A stretch of DNA of 14,675 bases from Suillus spraguei (taxonomy: Eukaryota; Basidiomycota; Agaricomycetes; Boletales; Suillaceae). Position numbers and translations under genes: made by a program. Of this stretch, positions 1 to 8,186 are shown piece by piece. The stretch lies in NCBI GenBank assembly GCA_016800925.1, contig JABCPU010001146.1:1-14675 (forward strand), written 5' to 3'. Under the pieces are notes generated by a model. The model was given only the letters and a program-made list of their open reading frames with translations. It ran no database searches and was not told where the DNA came from. The number at the start of each line of letters is the position of its first letter. The first letter of the stretch is position 1.

Positions 1-846
1 AAGTTAGTGCGAAGAAAACAAGAAAGTACTAATAAGGCAACGAAAGGTTCTGTCTTCCAAGGTTAGCGCGGTAATGGTATATCGGTGGTACTAGCACGAT
101 GTCAGCGGTGCTCACGCGGTAAGGATAGCTGTAATGGTTAGCTAGCAAGGGCAAGAACAAAGTCACTTGAGCAAGATGAATATAGTATTACTACCCGTGG
201 TGTGGTAGTGGTAGTGGCAACTCCATACGAGCGAGAAAGTTGGTGAGAGAGGTAGTGACCCAGCAAGATCACTGGCCATGGTCTGGTTATGAGTAGTGAA
301 GTTGAAAGTTGCACGGTACTTTGAGTGGTATAGTTACCGGCAGTGAAATCAATGAGCGAGATTTGAATGGAGAAAAGTTCAAAGGCAAATAGATTGTGAC
401 TAGCAAGCGTTCAGATACTAAGTCCAAGTGAAGGGATGTAATGGGAAGTAACAGTAACGGTATGTATGTTGAGTCTTTTTAACATATTCAAGCATGTACA
501 AGATTATTAGGTGAGTCTGGTAGTGAGAAAGAAAATAAATGGGGTATTAACTAAGAGGCGCACAGCGTGTAGCAGCCCTTGAGATGCAAGGTAAATCCTG
601 CCATAAGATTTAGTAATGGCGGAAGTAAGTAACTACACACCAATGGATCTAGATGATTTGGACGGGACATGAGGGCATCGGTGTGAGGATCTGGTAAGGG
701 TTCATGGCAGAAGTATGGTTCTGCCTTAGCAGAGCAAAAAGGCTATATACTTGCTATAGGAGAATTCTTTGGTTGCCGACACAGACAGTAACGAGACGCT
801 TGTCAAAAATGGGGGTTTGATGGTCAGCATGACTTTGCTCACTACA
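1..846 (+). repeat. R1 repeat, arm A (retroelement LTR/leader-like, starts left of window)
   Basis: This stretch matches the reverse complement of 4467-5192 almost throughout, so the two form a long inverted repeat. Position 1 pairs with 5192, and the match stops at about 846/4467. Arm A is longer mainly because 60-220 is rich in GGT/GTA-type short repeats with indels. It is non-coding up to about 642, where an ATG opens a small frame also present in arm B. The body resembles an LTR or untranslated leader, but no TG...CA ends are visible because the window starts inside it. Most differences from arm B are CpG transitions. At 847 it abuts the RNase H tail of a Ty3/Gypsy pol. A solo DNA transposon with long inverted repeats is an alternative. 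Confidence 0.85.
643..846 (+). pseudogene. R1-encoded frame, broken copy (arm A)
   Basis: An ATG at 643 opens the frame MDLDDLDGT and then hits a stop. The same frame in arm B (4443-4670 on the other strand) is open for 75 codons, so arm A holds a broken copy. Shared residues after the break include EDLVRV and NGGLMVSMTLLTT. I do not recognise the protein. Its place at the inner end of an LTR/leader-like repeat would suit the start of a gag or other first ORF, but that is inference from position only. Downstream the sequence runs into an unrelated pol fragment at 847, which implies a deletion or recombination junction. Confidence 0.4.
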
Positions 847-2424
847 CCACAACTAAGCATACCGTGCTGATGGTCTCTCAAGGAGACCTGCTGCAGACAA
901 AGATCCCACTGAGGAGGATGATCATGAGGATTGGTTAGACCACTCATACTCCTTCAGTATGGAGATTTTGAACAACAGGGCTTGCATAGTCGCAGGTCCT
1001 TGCAGCAACATCTTGCAGCACCCTCATTCTTCACCCGTGCCGCACTCACTAACTCGACCACCCACGCTACTCGCATGTTTAGGTACCATAACCCACGAAG
1101 CATGGCATCATTAATCCCGTGTTCTGAGGCGCCCAAGCCCAAGACGAACATATGCTGTAATTCAGCGATTCCTGACTGACTGCAAGCGGCCAGCGAGCTT
1201 GACTGACAAGGAATTTACGTCCTTCATTGGAACACTCATCAGTACTTCGTGTTGGGGATAGCCTCTTCTGGCAGCAATTGCTTGGCAAACATCAGCTAGT
1301 CGTACCGGCGGCTAAGCACTTGCGTATCTGAAGGAAGTGCACGACGACTTAGGTCATAAGGGAGTATTTGCGACTGCGCTAGACTCTTTTATGTTTTTGG
1401 TGGCCATATATTATTGACGATATCAAATGGTACAACAGGACTTGTCACGAGTGCCAGATCAGGCAGACTCGCCGCTTGCACATACGCCAACCGTCCCTGT
1501 ACCCGGCGGTATCTTTAGGCACGCACACCTTGACACTATGATGATGCCGAAAGCCGCGGATTGATCGCTTAGTTCAAGGTGCTGTGCTCTTACCGGCTAC
1601 CCAGAATGGTGTATGCTACGCAAGGAAAACACCAGGACCCTTAGCGCCTTCATTTTGAGAGCTTCTGTGTGGTGGGACCTATCACTGAGATGTTACTGAC
1701 AATGGGCCAGCTTTATTGTGGCAGTAGAAGAGTTAGCTAACCTTACGGGATTCACCCAATCCGCATCTCTCCTTACAACTCGCAAGCCAACGGCATTGTC
1801 GAGCGGCGTCATTATGATGTCGGGAGGCCATCATGAAAAGTTGCGAGGGGGACGAGTCCTGGTACCAGACCATTCATACTGTGTTCTGGGCCGAGGTGTT
1901 ACCATTCATCATGACACTGGGCTATCGCCATATTTTATGGTTCACAGCATCGAGCCAATCTTTCCATTTGATCTCGCTGAAAGTACCTTTCTAGTAGACC
2001 TACCTGGTCAAGAGACGTTCTCACTACCGATCTCATCGCTTACGCGCGGCAGTTACAGAAGCCAAGAAGATCCGCAGCATCAGAGACAAAGTCAAAGGCA
2101 AGGCTCAATTCGGTATGGCAATTCGAGCGCTACGGCGCTACTATCAAAGACTATAACTTTGCTCCAGGCACGTTAGTCTTAGTGCAATTCCAAGATCGAG
2201 TATGAGCTGAGTCGAAAGATGAAGCCGCAGTACCTCGGTCCAATGGTAGTAGTGTCATACCAATGGCAGCTCATACTGGCTAGCCGAGCTAGATGGCAGC
2301 ATATCCAAACTGCATTATGCAGCATTCCGCTTGATCCCTTATCACCCGCGTACCAATACTAAACTTTCAGTTACTAGCTGTCACCGGTCTAGACAAAGAA
2401 GCATTGGACTCATTGGCAGGAGAA
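847..2424 (+). pseudogene. Ty3/Gypsy pol remnant: RNase H tail, H2C2, DDE integrase, GPY/F-like end
   Basis: This is the 3' half of a retrotransposon polyprotein whose integrase would insert cDNA into the host chromosome. At 866-889 it reads ADGLSRRP, the RNase H tail typical of Ty3/Gypsy. An acidic linker follows (EEDDHEDWLDH), then HDDLGHKG (about 1338-1361) with the CHECQIRQ pair (about 1447-1470), giving an intact H2C2 set. The DDE triad is still visible: Asp in HLDTMMMP (1532-1534), Asp in TDNGPA (1698-1700), Glu in GIVERRHYD (1801-1803). Later come FPFDLAE, PQYLGPMVVV (about 2229-2258) and AAFRLIPYHPR, a GPY/F-like module, ending in an acidic tail (GEDDEAR). No chromodomain is seen. Several frameshifts and stops break it into at least five frames. 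RT and gag are absent, replaced by R1 arm A. It matches an Agaricomycete Gypsy family I recall, not one checked by search. Confidence 0.9.
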
Positions 2425-3109
2425 GACGATGAAGCCAGATGAAGACATTGGCTTCAGCGCGACACTTAACCCCACCTATCCCATACCGCTACTACCGACA
2501 CTCGTTATCATACCGCGCTCTCTAATACCACACACTCCAGAAAAACAAAAAACACAAAAACAAATACCCTCAGTACGATAGTCTCAGTTTTACCCCGGGT
2601 TTCGTGGTCTCAGTTTCTCTTATCAAAGTTTCCGCTCTCTAGATCTCACTTACCTACGCTACGCTAACAGCACAGACTCTTATATCAGATAATACTGCAA
2701 CGGACTGCAAAGAATGGACTAATACCTGCACTGATCATTACCATACATATTTCCTTCTACCGGAGGCAGGCACCACGCACATTTGACAGAACCAAGGACA
2801 TCACGCACTCAGCGGTATCACAGGAATAGAAGAAGGAAGCGCAATGATGAAGACAAGACGAGCGGCAACTCGCAATTTTGGCCATACTTTCACTCTAGTC
2901 TCATCTTATGCAAGCCTCATTTACCTTTACTATATCACACAGGCACTCAATGGACTAGTACTGGAATTTGGATACATGGACATGGGACATTTGGACAGGA
3001 CCGCCAACTCACTTTCCTTACCAGCAGTACAACCACAGGAGACAGACTGTATGCACTGCTACAGTATACAAGTATATGGTATGAAGGAAGAGAGACGCTA
3101 AGTACTCAG
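2425..3109. other. No gene recognised between pol remnant and zinc-cluster pseudogene
   Basis: This holds an A-rich run at about 2541-2571 and scattered open frames on + (2783-3139, 2844-3101) with no motif I recognise. It may contain the 3' untranslated part of the upstream element and the 3' flank of the minus-strand pseudogene. No LTR end or poly-purine tract could be placed. Confidence 0.4.
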
Positions 3110-4218
3110 TCACTGCCTTTCTTGATGCGGTCCAGATAGCCATGAAGATACTTCATGCTTGGCCATCTCTTTCATCAGGCCTTGCATCTGCATGTACCAT
3201 GCATCCAGCTTCCGCATCTCAGCGTCAGCCAAGAAGAACAGGTCAGGAACGCGCGCAGCTCATCCAGCTGTGCTGGAATTCCGCTTCATCCTCCACTCAG
3301 AGTCCTCAGCGACTTGCCTAGCGACTTCTCCCATATCCATCTCCTCCCCTTCTGTCAGCTCTATTGCCTTCAGGCGGACAGCGGTAACTTCACCACCAGC
3401 CTTACCACTACCGCTATCGGCAGTAGGTGGGTCTTTGCCGCAGACTTGGCCTTACATTCTATGAACAAGTTAACAAGGTTAGAAGTTAGACATGCACAGA
3501 ACTTACTACCAAAGTATCTGGATTGGACGCAGCCAGTCTTCAGCTTGCAGCACGGCCAGCAGCTATACCCATGCTCACCGGAGCAGAGTATCTTTGATGA
3601 GCGCAGCGCTCGCACGGCTTCGAGTACACTATGTCGCCAGGTCTCCTACCAATCCTGGGGCTGGCTTTGGATGCTAGAAATAGCACATAAGTAAAGGCAA
3701 GTGAAAGAGAGATGAGAACTTACCAAAGTACCCTCAGTTGACGCTAAAGGCCCACCATGCCCTCCGCATCACCGCCAGTAACCTCCTCATTGGCATGTCT
3801 ACCACAGCGACTTCCTTCTCCTTGCCCTTCTCGTCAGCGGCAGTGGCTAACTTCTCTTGCTCACGCTTACTTTGGCAAGTAAAGCTGCTCAGTCCACCAA
3901 TGTACACCTTGCTGGCTTCCAGTCCCAGTGTTCTCTGCCCAGGGCAAGACCAATGCCAGGCTATATGTCTTCCCATCCAAATGACACTTCGCCATCACCT
4001 ATACCATAGAAATGAGTAAAGACAAAGTAAACCTGCCAATAGTTGCTTACCATAGCAAGAGTCCACTCATTCATCCACTGCTTCTTCTCAGCGGCTAAGT
4101 CCTCATGGTCCTCAGGGACGCACTTGGTCAGTGCTTTGACCTTAGTGCGGATGGCAAACTTCTCAACCAAGGCAATGGCCTCAGGGCAAAGGTCGGAACC
4201 AAGGTCAAAGAGAGACAT
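3110..4218 (-). pseudogene. Five-exon Zn2Cys6-like protein pseudogene
   Basis: This is a multi-exon minus-strand gene with ATG at 4216-4218 and final stop at 3110-3112. Proposed exons are 4051-4218, 3724-3998, 3507-3673 and 3110-3458. Introns at 3999-4050, 3674-3723 and 3459-3506 are 48-52 nt with GT...AG ends, and a further short intron or frameshift lies near 3890. Exon 1 is clean (MSLFDLGSDLCPEAIALVEK onward). The middle has a Lys/Glu-rich stretch (KREQEKLATAADEKGKEKE). Then comes a cysteine cluster, CERC ... C ... CWPCCKLKTGC, spaced like a fungal Zn2Cys6 DNA-binding motif. The C-terminus is helical and acidic (VRLKAIELTEGEEMDMGE, DAEMRKLDAWYMQMQG). At least three frameshifts disable it. 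Multi-copy mushroom proteins with such clusters exist, and their role is not known to me. It lies between the R1 arms. Confidence 0.7.
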
Positions 4219-4262
4219 GCTGTAGCAAAGGCAAGCAAGGTATCATCACGGGTATGCCAGTC

Positions 4263-4269
4263 ATTTATA
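4263..4269 (-). promoter_or_regulatory. TATA box of the zinc-cluster pseudogene
   Basis: The minus strand reads CTATAAATG here, about 45-50 nt upstream of the ATG at 4218. This is a reasonable core-promoter distance for a basidiomycete gene. It suggests the pseudogene arrived or arose with its own promoter rather than as a processed copy. Confidence 0.45.
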
Positions 4270-4442
4270 GCAGCTCCCCACTCGTAACCGCCGCATAATG
4301 CACCTCGTGTTCATCATTATCCCTTCCCATGATACCACAAGTTCACGCCAATCACTTGTAAACCTCCGCATACCACGTATCATGCCACACACTTGCAAAT
4401 CACAGGAACACTAAGTCTTACATATGGTACGTTGAGGGACGG

Positions 4443-4670
4443 TCAATATTCAAAGTGCCCAGCGGATGTAGTGAGCAAAGTCATGCTGACCATCAAACCC
4501 CCATTTTTGACAAGCATCTCATTACTGTCTGTGGCGGCAACCAAAAGAATTCCCTTATAGCAAGTATATAGCCTTTTGCCTCCACTAAGGTGGAACTGTA
4601 CTTCTGCGCGAACCCTTACCAGATCCTCGCGCTGATGCCTCATGTCCTGTCCAAATCCGTCTAGATCCAT
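4443..4670 (-). pseudogene. R1-encoded small ORF, 75 codons (arm B)
   Basis: An open frame runs from ATG at 4668-4670 to a stop at 4443. It starts MDLDGFGQDMRHQREDLVRV and includes VQFHLSGGKRLYTCYKG and NEMLVKNGGLMVSM. The last ten or so residues lie beyond the part shared with arm A. A similar start (MELCGRGKDMEGHR) occurs in the divergent copy near 13974, so an M-[DE]-L-x-G-x-G-x-D-M start is repeated in R1 copies. No family is recognised. A truncated first ORF of the parent retroelement is my best guess. It could also be fortuitous. Confidence 0.4.
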
Positions 4671-5192
4671 TGGTGCGTAGTTACTTTGCTTCCACCATTA
4701 CTAAATCTACGGCAAGGATTTACACTGCGTCTTAGGGGCCGCTACATGCTGTGCACCTCTGAGTTAATACCCCGTTTATTTTCTTTCTTGCTACCAGACT
4801 CACCTAATAATCTTGTACACGCTTGAATATGTTAAAAAGACTCAACATACATACCATTACCGTTACTTCCCATTACATCCCTTCACTTGGACTTAGTATC
4901 AGAACACTCGCTAGTCTCAATCTATTTGCCTTTGAACCTTTCTCCATTCAAATCTCGCTCATTGATTTAACCGCCGGTAATATACCACTCGAAGTACCGT
5001 GCAACTTTCAACTTCGCTACTCATAACCGGACCGTGGCCAGTGATCTTGCTGGGTTGCTACCTCTCTCACCAACTTTCTCACTCATATGGAGTTGCCGCT
5101 ACCGCTAACTGATATACTGTTACCGCCGCTAACCTCGGAAGCTGAATCTTTGTTGCCTTATTAGTACTTTCTTGATTCCTTCGCACTAACTT
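4467..5192 (-). repeat. R1 repeat, arm B (inverted relative to arm A)
   Basis: This is the reverse complement of 1-846. A by-eye alignment of A 214-550 with B 4763-5100 shows 22 substitution positions, 18 of them CG against TG or CA, or TG against CA. Read on the minus strand, the order is LTR/leader-like body, small ORF at 4670, then unrelated sequence leading to the zinc-cluster pseudogene. Beyond 5192 the repeat probably continues outward into the 55-bp duplication, but arm A is cut by the window edge there. Confidence 0.85.
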
Positions 5193-5220
5193 AGAAGGAA
5201 TTGCTTCTATTGCAGTCCTC

Positions 5221-5331
5221 TTGGGTCGAACATCTCACTGCACCTTCAGTAGGATTATTGTTGTGCTTATACTTATTGGGTCGAACATCTCACTTGCACC
5301 TTCAGTAGGACTATTGTTGCGCTTATACTTA
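5221..5331. repeat. Tandem duplication, 55/56-bp unit x2
   Basis: Unit 1 is 5221-5275 and unit 2 is 5276-5331. Both begin TTGGGTCGAACATCTCAC and end GCTTATACTTA. They differ by one inserted T and two transitions, one of them TG against CG. The unit lies just outside R1 arm B. Its GTTCGACCCA core (minus strand) recurs at about 13320 at the start of R1 copy C, so it probably belongs to the outer end of R1. Confidence 0.85.
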
Positions 5332-5581
5332 GGCCAGCGGTAGTTTCTTTGTTTCAATGGGCTGCTCAACATCATTTTTATGACAACCTACAATGAAGAA
5401 TGTCTAAGGGAACTAACCCACCACCCATTGGAAATAATACTAAGTACACCCCCAAATCACCAAAATTCATATTCTGTGCATCTCATCTCCTGCCAGCAGA
5501 TTCTTCTTAGCTCCTCAATGTTCCCCTTTACTGGGTGTGGGCCTCTCTTTGGTGTCATGCTATTCAAGCAAATTTGTCTCC

Positions 5582-6039
5582 TCATTCTGAATCTTCTTCA
5601 TTCCATGTAAAGAACTCTGGAAAGACAGCAGGAGATGCTATACCCTCCGGAATTTGACTGAGCTGAGGCATGTCAATATCACATGGCATATGGCACTCAA
5701 GGTTTCAGTGTGATAATATTCTTCCAGCCACCTATACCTGTACATATTTACCTTCTCTGAAAGGTATGCAATAACATTTTTGTGTTCTCTAGATCTTCCT
5801 TGAGATGACCATGCAGTTTGGATTCTACACCGTCCTGAAGCTCTTTCACCTTGTCTAGGTAACAATTTCAGTCCCATTCGCCATACGGTTCTCAGTATCT
5901 GAGTGATTAATTCTCACCAGCCATCTGGGTTCCTTTTGATACTGCCTCAATGATCAGACAGAATTGCCACAACCCTTTAAAAGCTCACTTGCAGACTGTG
6001 TCATGTAGCTCATTGATATCAAGCTCTTCTGCCTCTGCA
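5582..6039 (-). pseudogene. Multi-exon pseudogene of unrecognised family, C-terminal part
   Basis: On the minus strand a spliced reading is good: exon 5989-6039 (AEAEELDINELHDTVC), a 43-nt GT...AG intron (5946-5988), then an exon from 5945 that stays in phase (KQYQKEPRWL, NHSDTENRMANGTEIV). A one-base shift near 5860 leads on to YLDKVKELQDGVESKLHGHL and EDLENTKMLLHTFQRR. A 56-nt intron (5696-5751, GTAAAT...GAG) is likely. The last exon reads CDIDMPQLSQIPEGIASPAV and FPEFFTWNEEDSE, then stops at 5582. The middle is charged and probably coiled-coil. I do not recognise the family. The 5' end may continue above 6039 (GICINASTLEVIYTK at about 6114-6158), but that is ambiguous. Confidence 0.55.
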
Positions 6040-6711
6040 CTGAGGTTAGTTGAAAGCTTCATGTGAAATTATATGAGTTTTGTGCTATGTGGCATTTTGA
6101 AGAGCTTACTTTAGTGTATATTACTTCCAATGTGGATGCATTGATGCAGATGCCTCTGAGGAGGTGAGATGGACATTTGATCAAATTTTCATAAGTGGTT
6201 TCAACAGTGTTGGTGATTTATTTATATATCTATTGCAATGATAACCAATCTTGTACTACTTGTCAGAACAAAGAACAAAGACCATGCTATCATCCATGGC
6301 GATCATGTGGCAACATTCTATTTACTGTAACAAGATCTATGGCGCTCAGATGGCATAACTTTATAGTTACAAGCCTATGGCACTCAGATGGCATTTTTAA
6401 AAAAATCAGTCATTTTCTGCTTAAGCATATAAAGTGTTTGGTTCATCAATGGCATTGCAGTCACTTGCTTCAACTTATTATTATGAGTGGGATGAGAACT
6501 ATCCCTCTTCCAGTGGTCCTTCACTCAAGCATAGTTGTTCAGCCCTTCAATTGGGTCTGCATAAAAAGGGGTAAGTATCATTCCAAGCAGTGACTGCTAC
6601 CTGACCTATCCTCCTGACCAGGACTTTATCAAACCCCCTCGTCCTTCATGGGCGACATTTTTGATTGGACAGTCTTCACCCTATGTAATTATCCTGCCCT
6701 TCTGACTGCAG
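6040..6711. other. Interval between head-to-head pseudogenes, no clear gene
   Basis: This probably holds upstream exons or promoters of both flanking pseudogenes. At 6127-6165 the plus strand reads NVDALMQMPLRR before a GTGAG donor, which could be an early DUF6698 exon. The same bases on the minus strand also fit an exon. Three related words around CTATGG(C)xCTCAGATGGCAT lie at about 6294, 6337 and 6375, a weak tandem pattern. A 132-codon plus frame at 6195-6593 has no recognisable motif. Confidence 0.35.
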
Positions 6712-7731
6712 GGAACCTCCAACTGGAAGATTTACAAGACTCTCCATAGAGCACTATCCAGTGGAGTAAGTGTAATTGTGATAATTGCATGCTCCAGTAT
6801 TTATGAATGCTTACAATGTTAGTGTTCATTACACTAATAGACTCATATCCTGGTCTTTTAGATTGTCTCACCTCGAGCAAGGAGGAGGAGGTTGTTCACC
6901 TGGGAAAATTAGTCAGTGTTTAAAACTAGGTGCTCATTACACTCACCGTTTTGCAGCTAAATAAAGGAGCCTCTGGTGCACAGGGTGACGACACTAAAAC
7001 CCTTAAGTCTGTTGTTTTTGATTGGCTTGTGCCAAAGGACAGGTGATCATACTGTCCCTCTCCCGAAACAACAAGTCAGACCAAGGGTTTAATCATGAAA
7101 TCACAGGTGCATTGCTCTGCCTGCAGGTCTTGACTGGTCAAATGCAGCATAAGTCTTTCCACCATTCAATCAACTCAGCATTATAACACTGCGAGTTAGA
7201 ACCAAGCATAGTCTCAAGAGCAGTGAAACTGTGGTTTCATGGCAACCAGTGGCCGATATTCTTATACATGGGGTATGAGTATGACCCTGAAGATCCATGG
7301 AAGGGCTTATTAAGGAGTGAGATACTGATATGTGTATGTTTATTCTATTGACCATTAACATCACTCTCATCTCCCTTGATAGGGTTTCAAACATGTATTT
7401 ACATCCCCAAGTTCAGTAGACAAGGAGCCAAAAGTGATGTGCTCAGGTAACACTTACCTTCACAGTATGAAGTCAGTAACTAAAGATCACTGGCCTATAT
7501 TGCCACACAGGTATGTAAAAGATTGTATAAAGTATACCTTGCATTGCTGATCAGCCATTAAGATTCAGTTCTTATTGACTTCATTGTCTGTATTTTCATG
7601 CACAGACAGTGTCACAGATTTGGAAAATTTGTATCACAGTATCCTCAACTTGCTAGAGGATCCAGATTAAAGTGAGGAAGTTGTTGACCTCATGATGTGG
7701 TGGATGTGGTCCATAATCCATCTAGCTATAT
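6712..7731 (+). pseudogene. DUF6698-like intron-rich pseudogene, 3' end cut by an LTR
   Basis: This spliced plus-strand gene has motifs I associate with DUF6698, a family of unknown function expanded in mushrooms. Exons are: 6712-6765 (NWKIYKTLHRALS); 6862-6911 (DCLTSSKEEEVVHLGKL); 6957-7148 (NKGASGAQGDDTKTLKS, FDWLVPKDR, SRNNKSDQGFNHEITGALLC, AGLDWSNAA); 7212-7333 (NQWPIFLYMGYEYDPEDPWK); 7383-7510 (GFKHVFTSPSSVDKEPK, SLAYIATQ); and 7563-7731 (FSCTDSVTDLENLYHSILN, LLEDPD, VDLMMWW). Introns such as 7334-7382 (49 nt) and 7511-7562 (52 nt) have clear GT...AG ends. Damage includes frameshifts near 7043, 7121, 7235 and 7480, a lost donor G at 7149, and a TAA at 7668-7670. Reading stops making sense at 7731, exactly where the LTR at 7732 begins. 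The N-terminal exons are missing or lie upstream of 6712. Confidence 0.75.
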
Positions 7732-8149
7732 TGTTATGAACTAGGGTGGCATCACCAGCAACAGTGCAAAGGCACTTAATAGTTTACTGGGAAGTTCGTT
7801 GGTTGTTCAAAGGAACAAGACTTGGCCTAAGAGATGTGTCTCAAAGGTATCAAGAATAGAGACTAAGACTAAGGAGTGCTTAGACTTAGAGATGATTCAG
7901 ACGACTAAGGTTGGAGGCCTTAGCAAACAGAGATTCAGGTAAAACCTAGTAAGATTTAAGTGAAGTATCTAATGGTAATACAATGTGCTTAAATAAGCCA
8001 ATATGTGTGCATGGACCAGAGAGATGTGAGAAGGTAAATGCATATCCTGATAGGGAAGGAAAGTATAGTACAAGCATGTGAGATGTGTAAGTCGAGAAGG
8101 GATCACATGATATAGGAGAAAAATATATAGGGGATGTACGATTGTAACA
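7732..8149 (-). mobile_element. 3' LTR (418 bp) of a minus-strand LTR retroelement
   Basis: On the minus strand the segment starts TGTTACAATC (8149) and ends TTCATAACA (7732), giving TGTTA/TAACA inverted ends. It is preceded by a purine tract with GGGGGTAA at 8150-8165, as expected at a 3' LTR. A TATTTAA box lies about 155 nt into it (plus 7989-7995, minus strand), fitting a U3/R promoter. It lands inside the last readable DUF6698 exon. The flank at 7727-7731 is TATAT. No matching duplication was found at a far end because the 5' part of the element is lost or displaced. Confidence 0.65.
7989..7995 (-). promoter_or_regulatory. TATA-like box in the 418-bp LTR
   Basis: The minus strand reads GCTTATTTAAGC, about 155 nt after the LTR start at 8149. 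The position suits the core promoter at the end of U3. Confidence 0.4.
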
Positions 8150-8165
8150 TTACCCCCATTTTACA
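8150..8165 (-). other. Polypurine tract next to the 3' LTR
   Basis: The minus strand reads AAAATGGGGGTAA immediately before the LTR start TGTTAC. Such a tract primes plus-strand DNA synthesis in LTR retroelements. It sits 17 nt after the stop of the upstream frame (8183). Confidence 0.55.
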
Positions 8166-8166
8166 T

Positions 8167-8186
8167 GTAAAGTCACCTGACTTTAC
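8167..8186. other. 20-bp near-perfect palindrome
   Basis: GTAAAGTCA and TGACTTTAC are perfect 9-bp inverted arms separated by CC. It overlaps the stop codon of the gag-like frame and adjoins the polypurine tract. It may be a regulatory or structural site of the element; no function is shown. Confidence 0.6.

Noticed and set aside
780..846. Reading the inner end of R1 as a Gypsy pol piece on the other strand (KPPFLTSVS resembling KPHILTLVS at 14150)
   Set aside because: The sequence is shared by all R1 copies, and the opposite strand has a longer frame starting with a conserved ATG, so the likeness is probably antisense coincidence.
954..1288. Minus-strand frames at 954-1151 and 1079-1288
   Set aside because: They are shadows of the plus-strand RNase H to integrase linker, which reads as a coherent acidic spacer.
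3961..4225. Plus-strand frames over 3738-4287
   Set aside because: They are antisense to a spliced minus-strand gene with intron signals and a TATA box.
1..5192. Classic TIR DNA transposon
   Set aside because: No transposase was found between the arms, outer ends cannot be compared because the window starts inside arm A, and the contents are retroelement and zinc-cluster remnants.
5221..5331. tRNA-like B box (GTTCGA) suggesting a SINE
   Set aside because: The B-box match is incomplete, with no A box at the right distance and no cloverleaf.
5380..5610. 76-codon plus-strand frame
   Set aside because: It lies opposite the 3' end of the minus-strand pseudogene and has no recognisable motif.
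6195..6593. 132-codon plus-strand frame
   Set aside because: Composition is like non-coding AT-rich DNA, with no domain; it contains the weak CTATGG repeat words.
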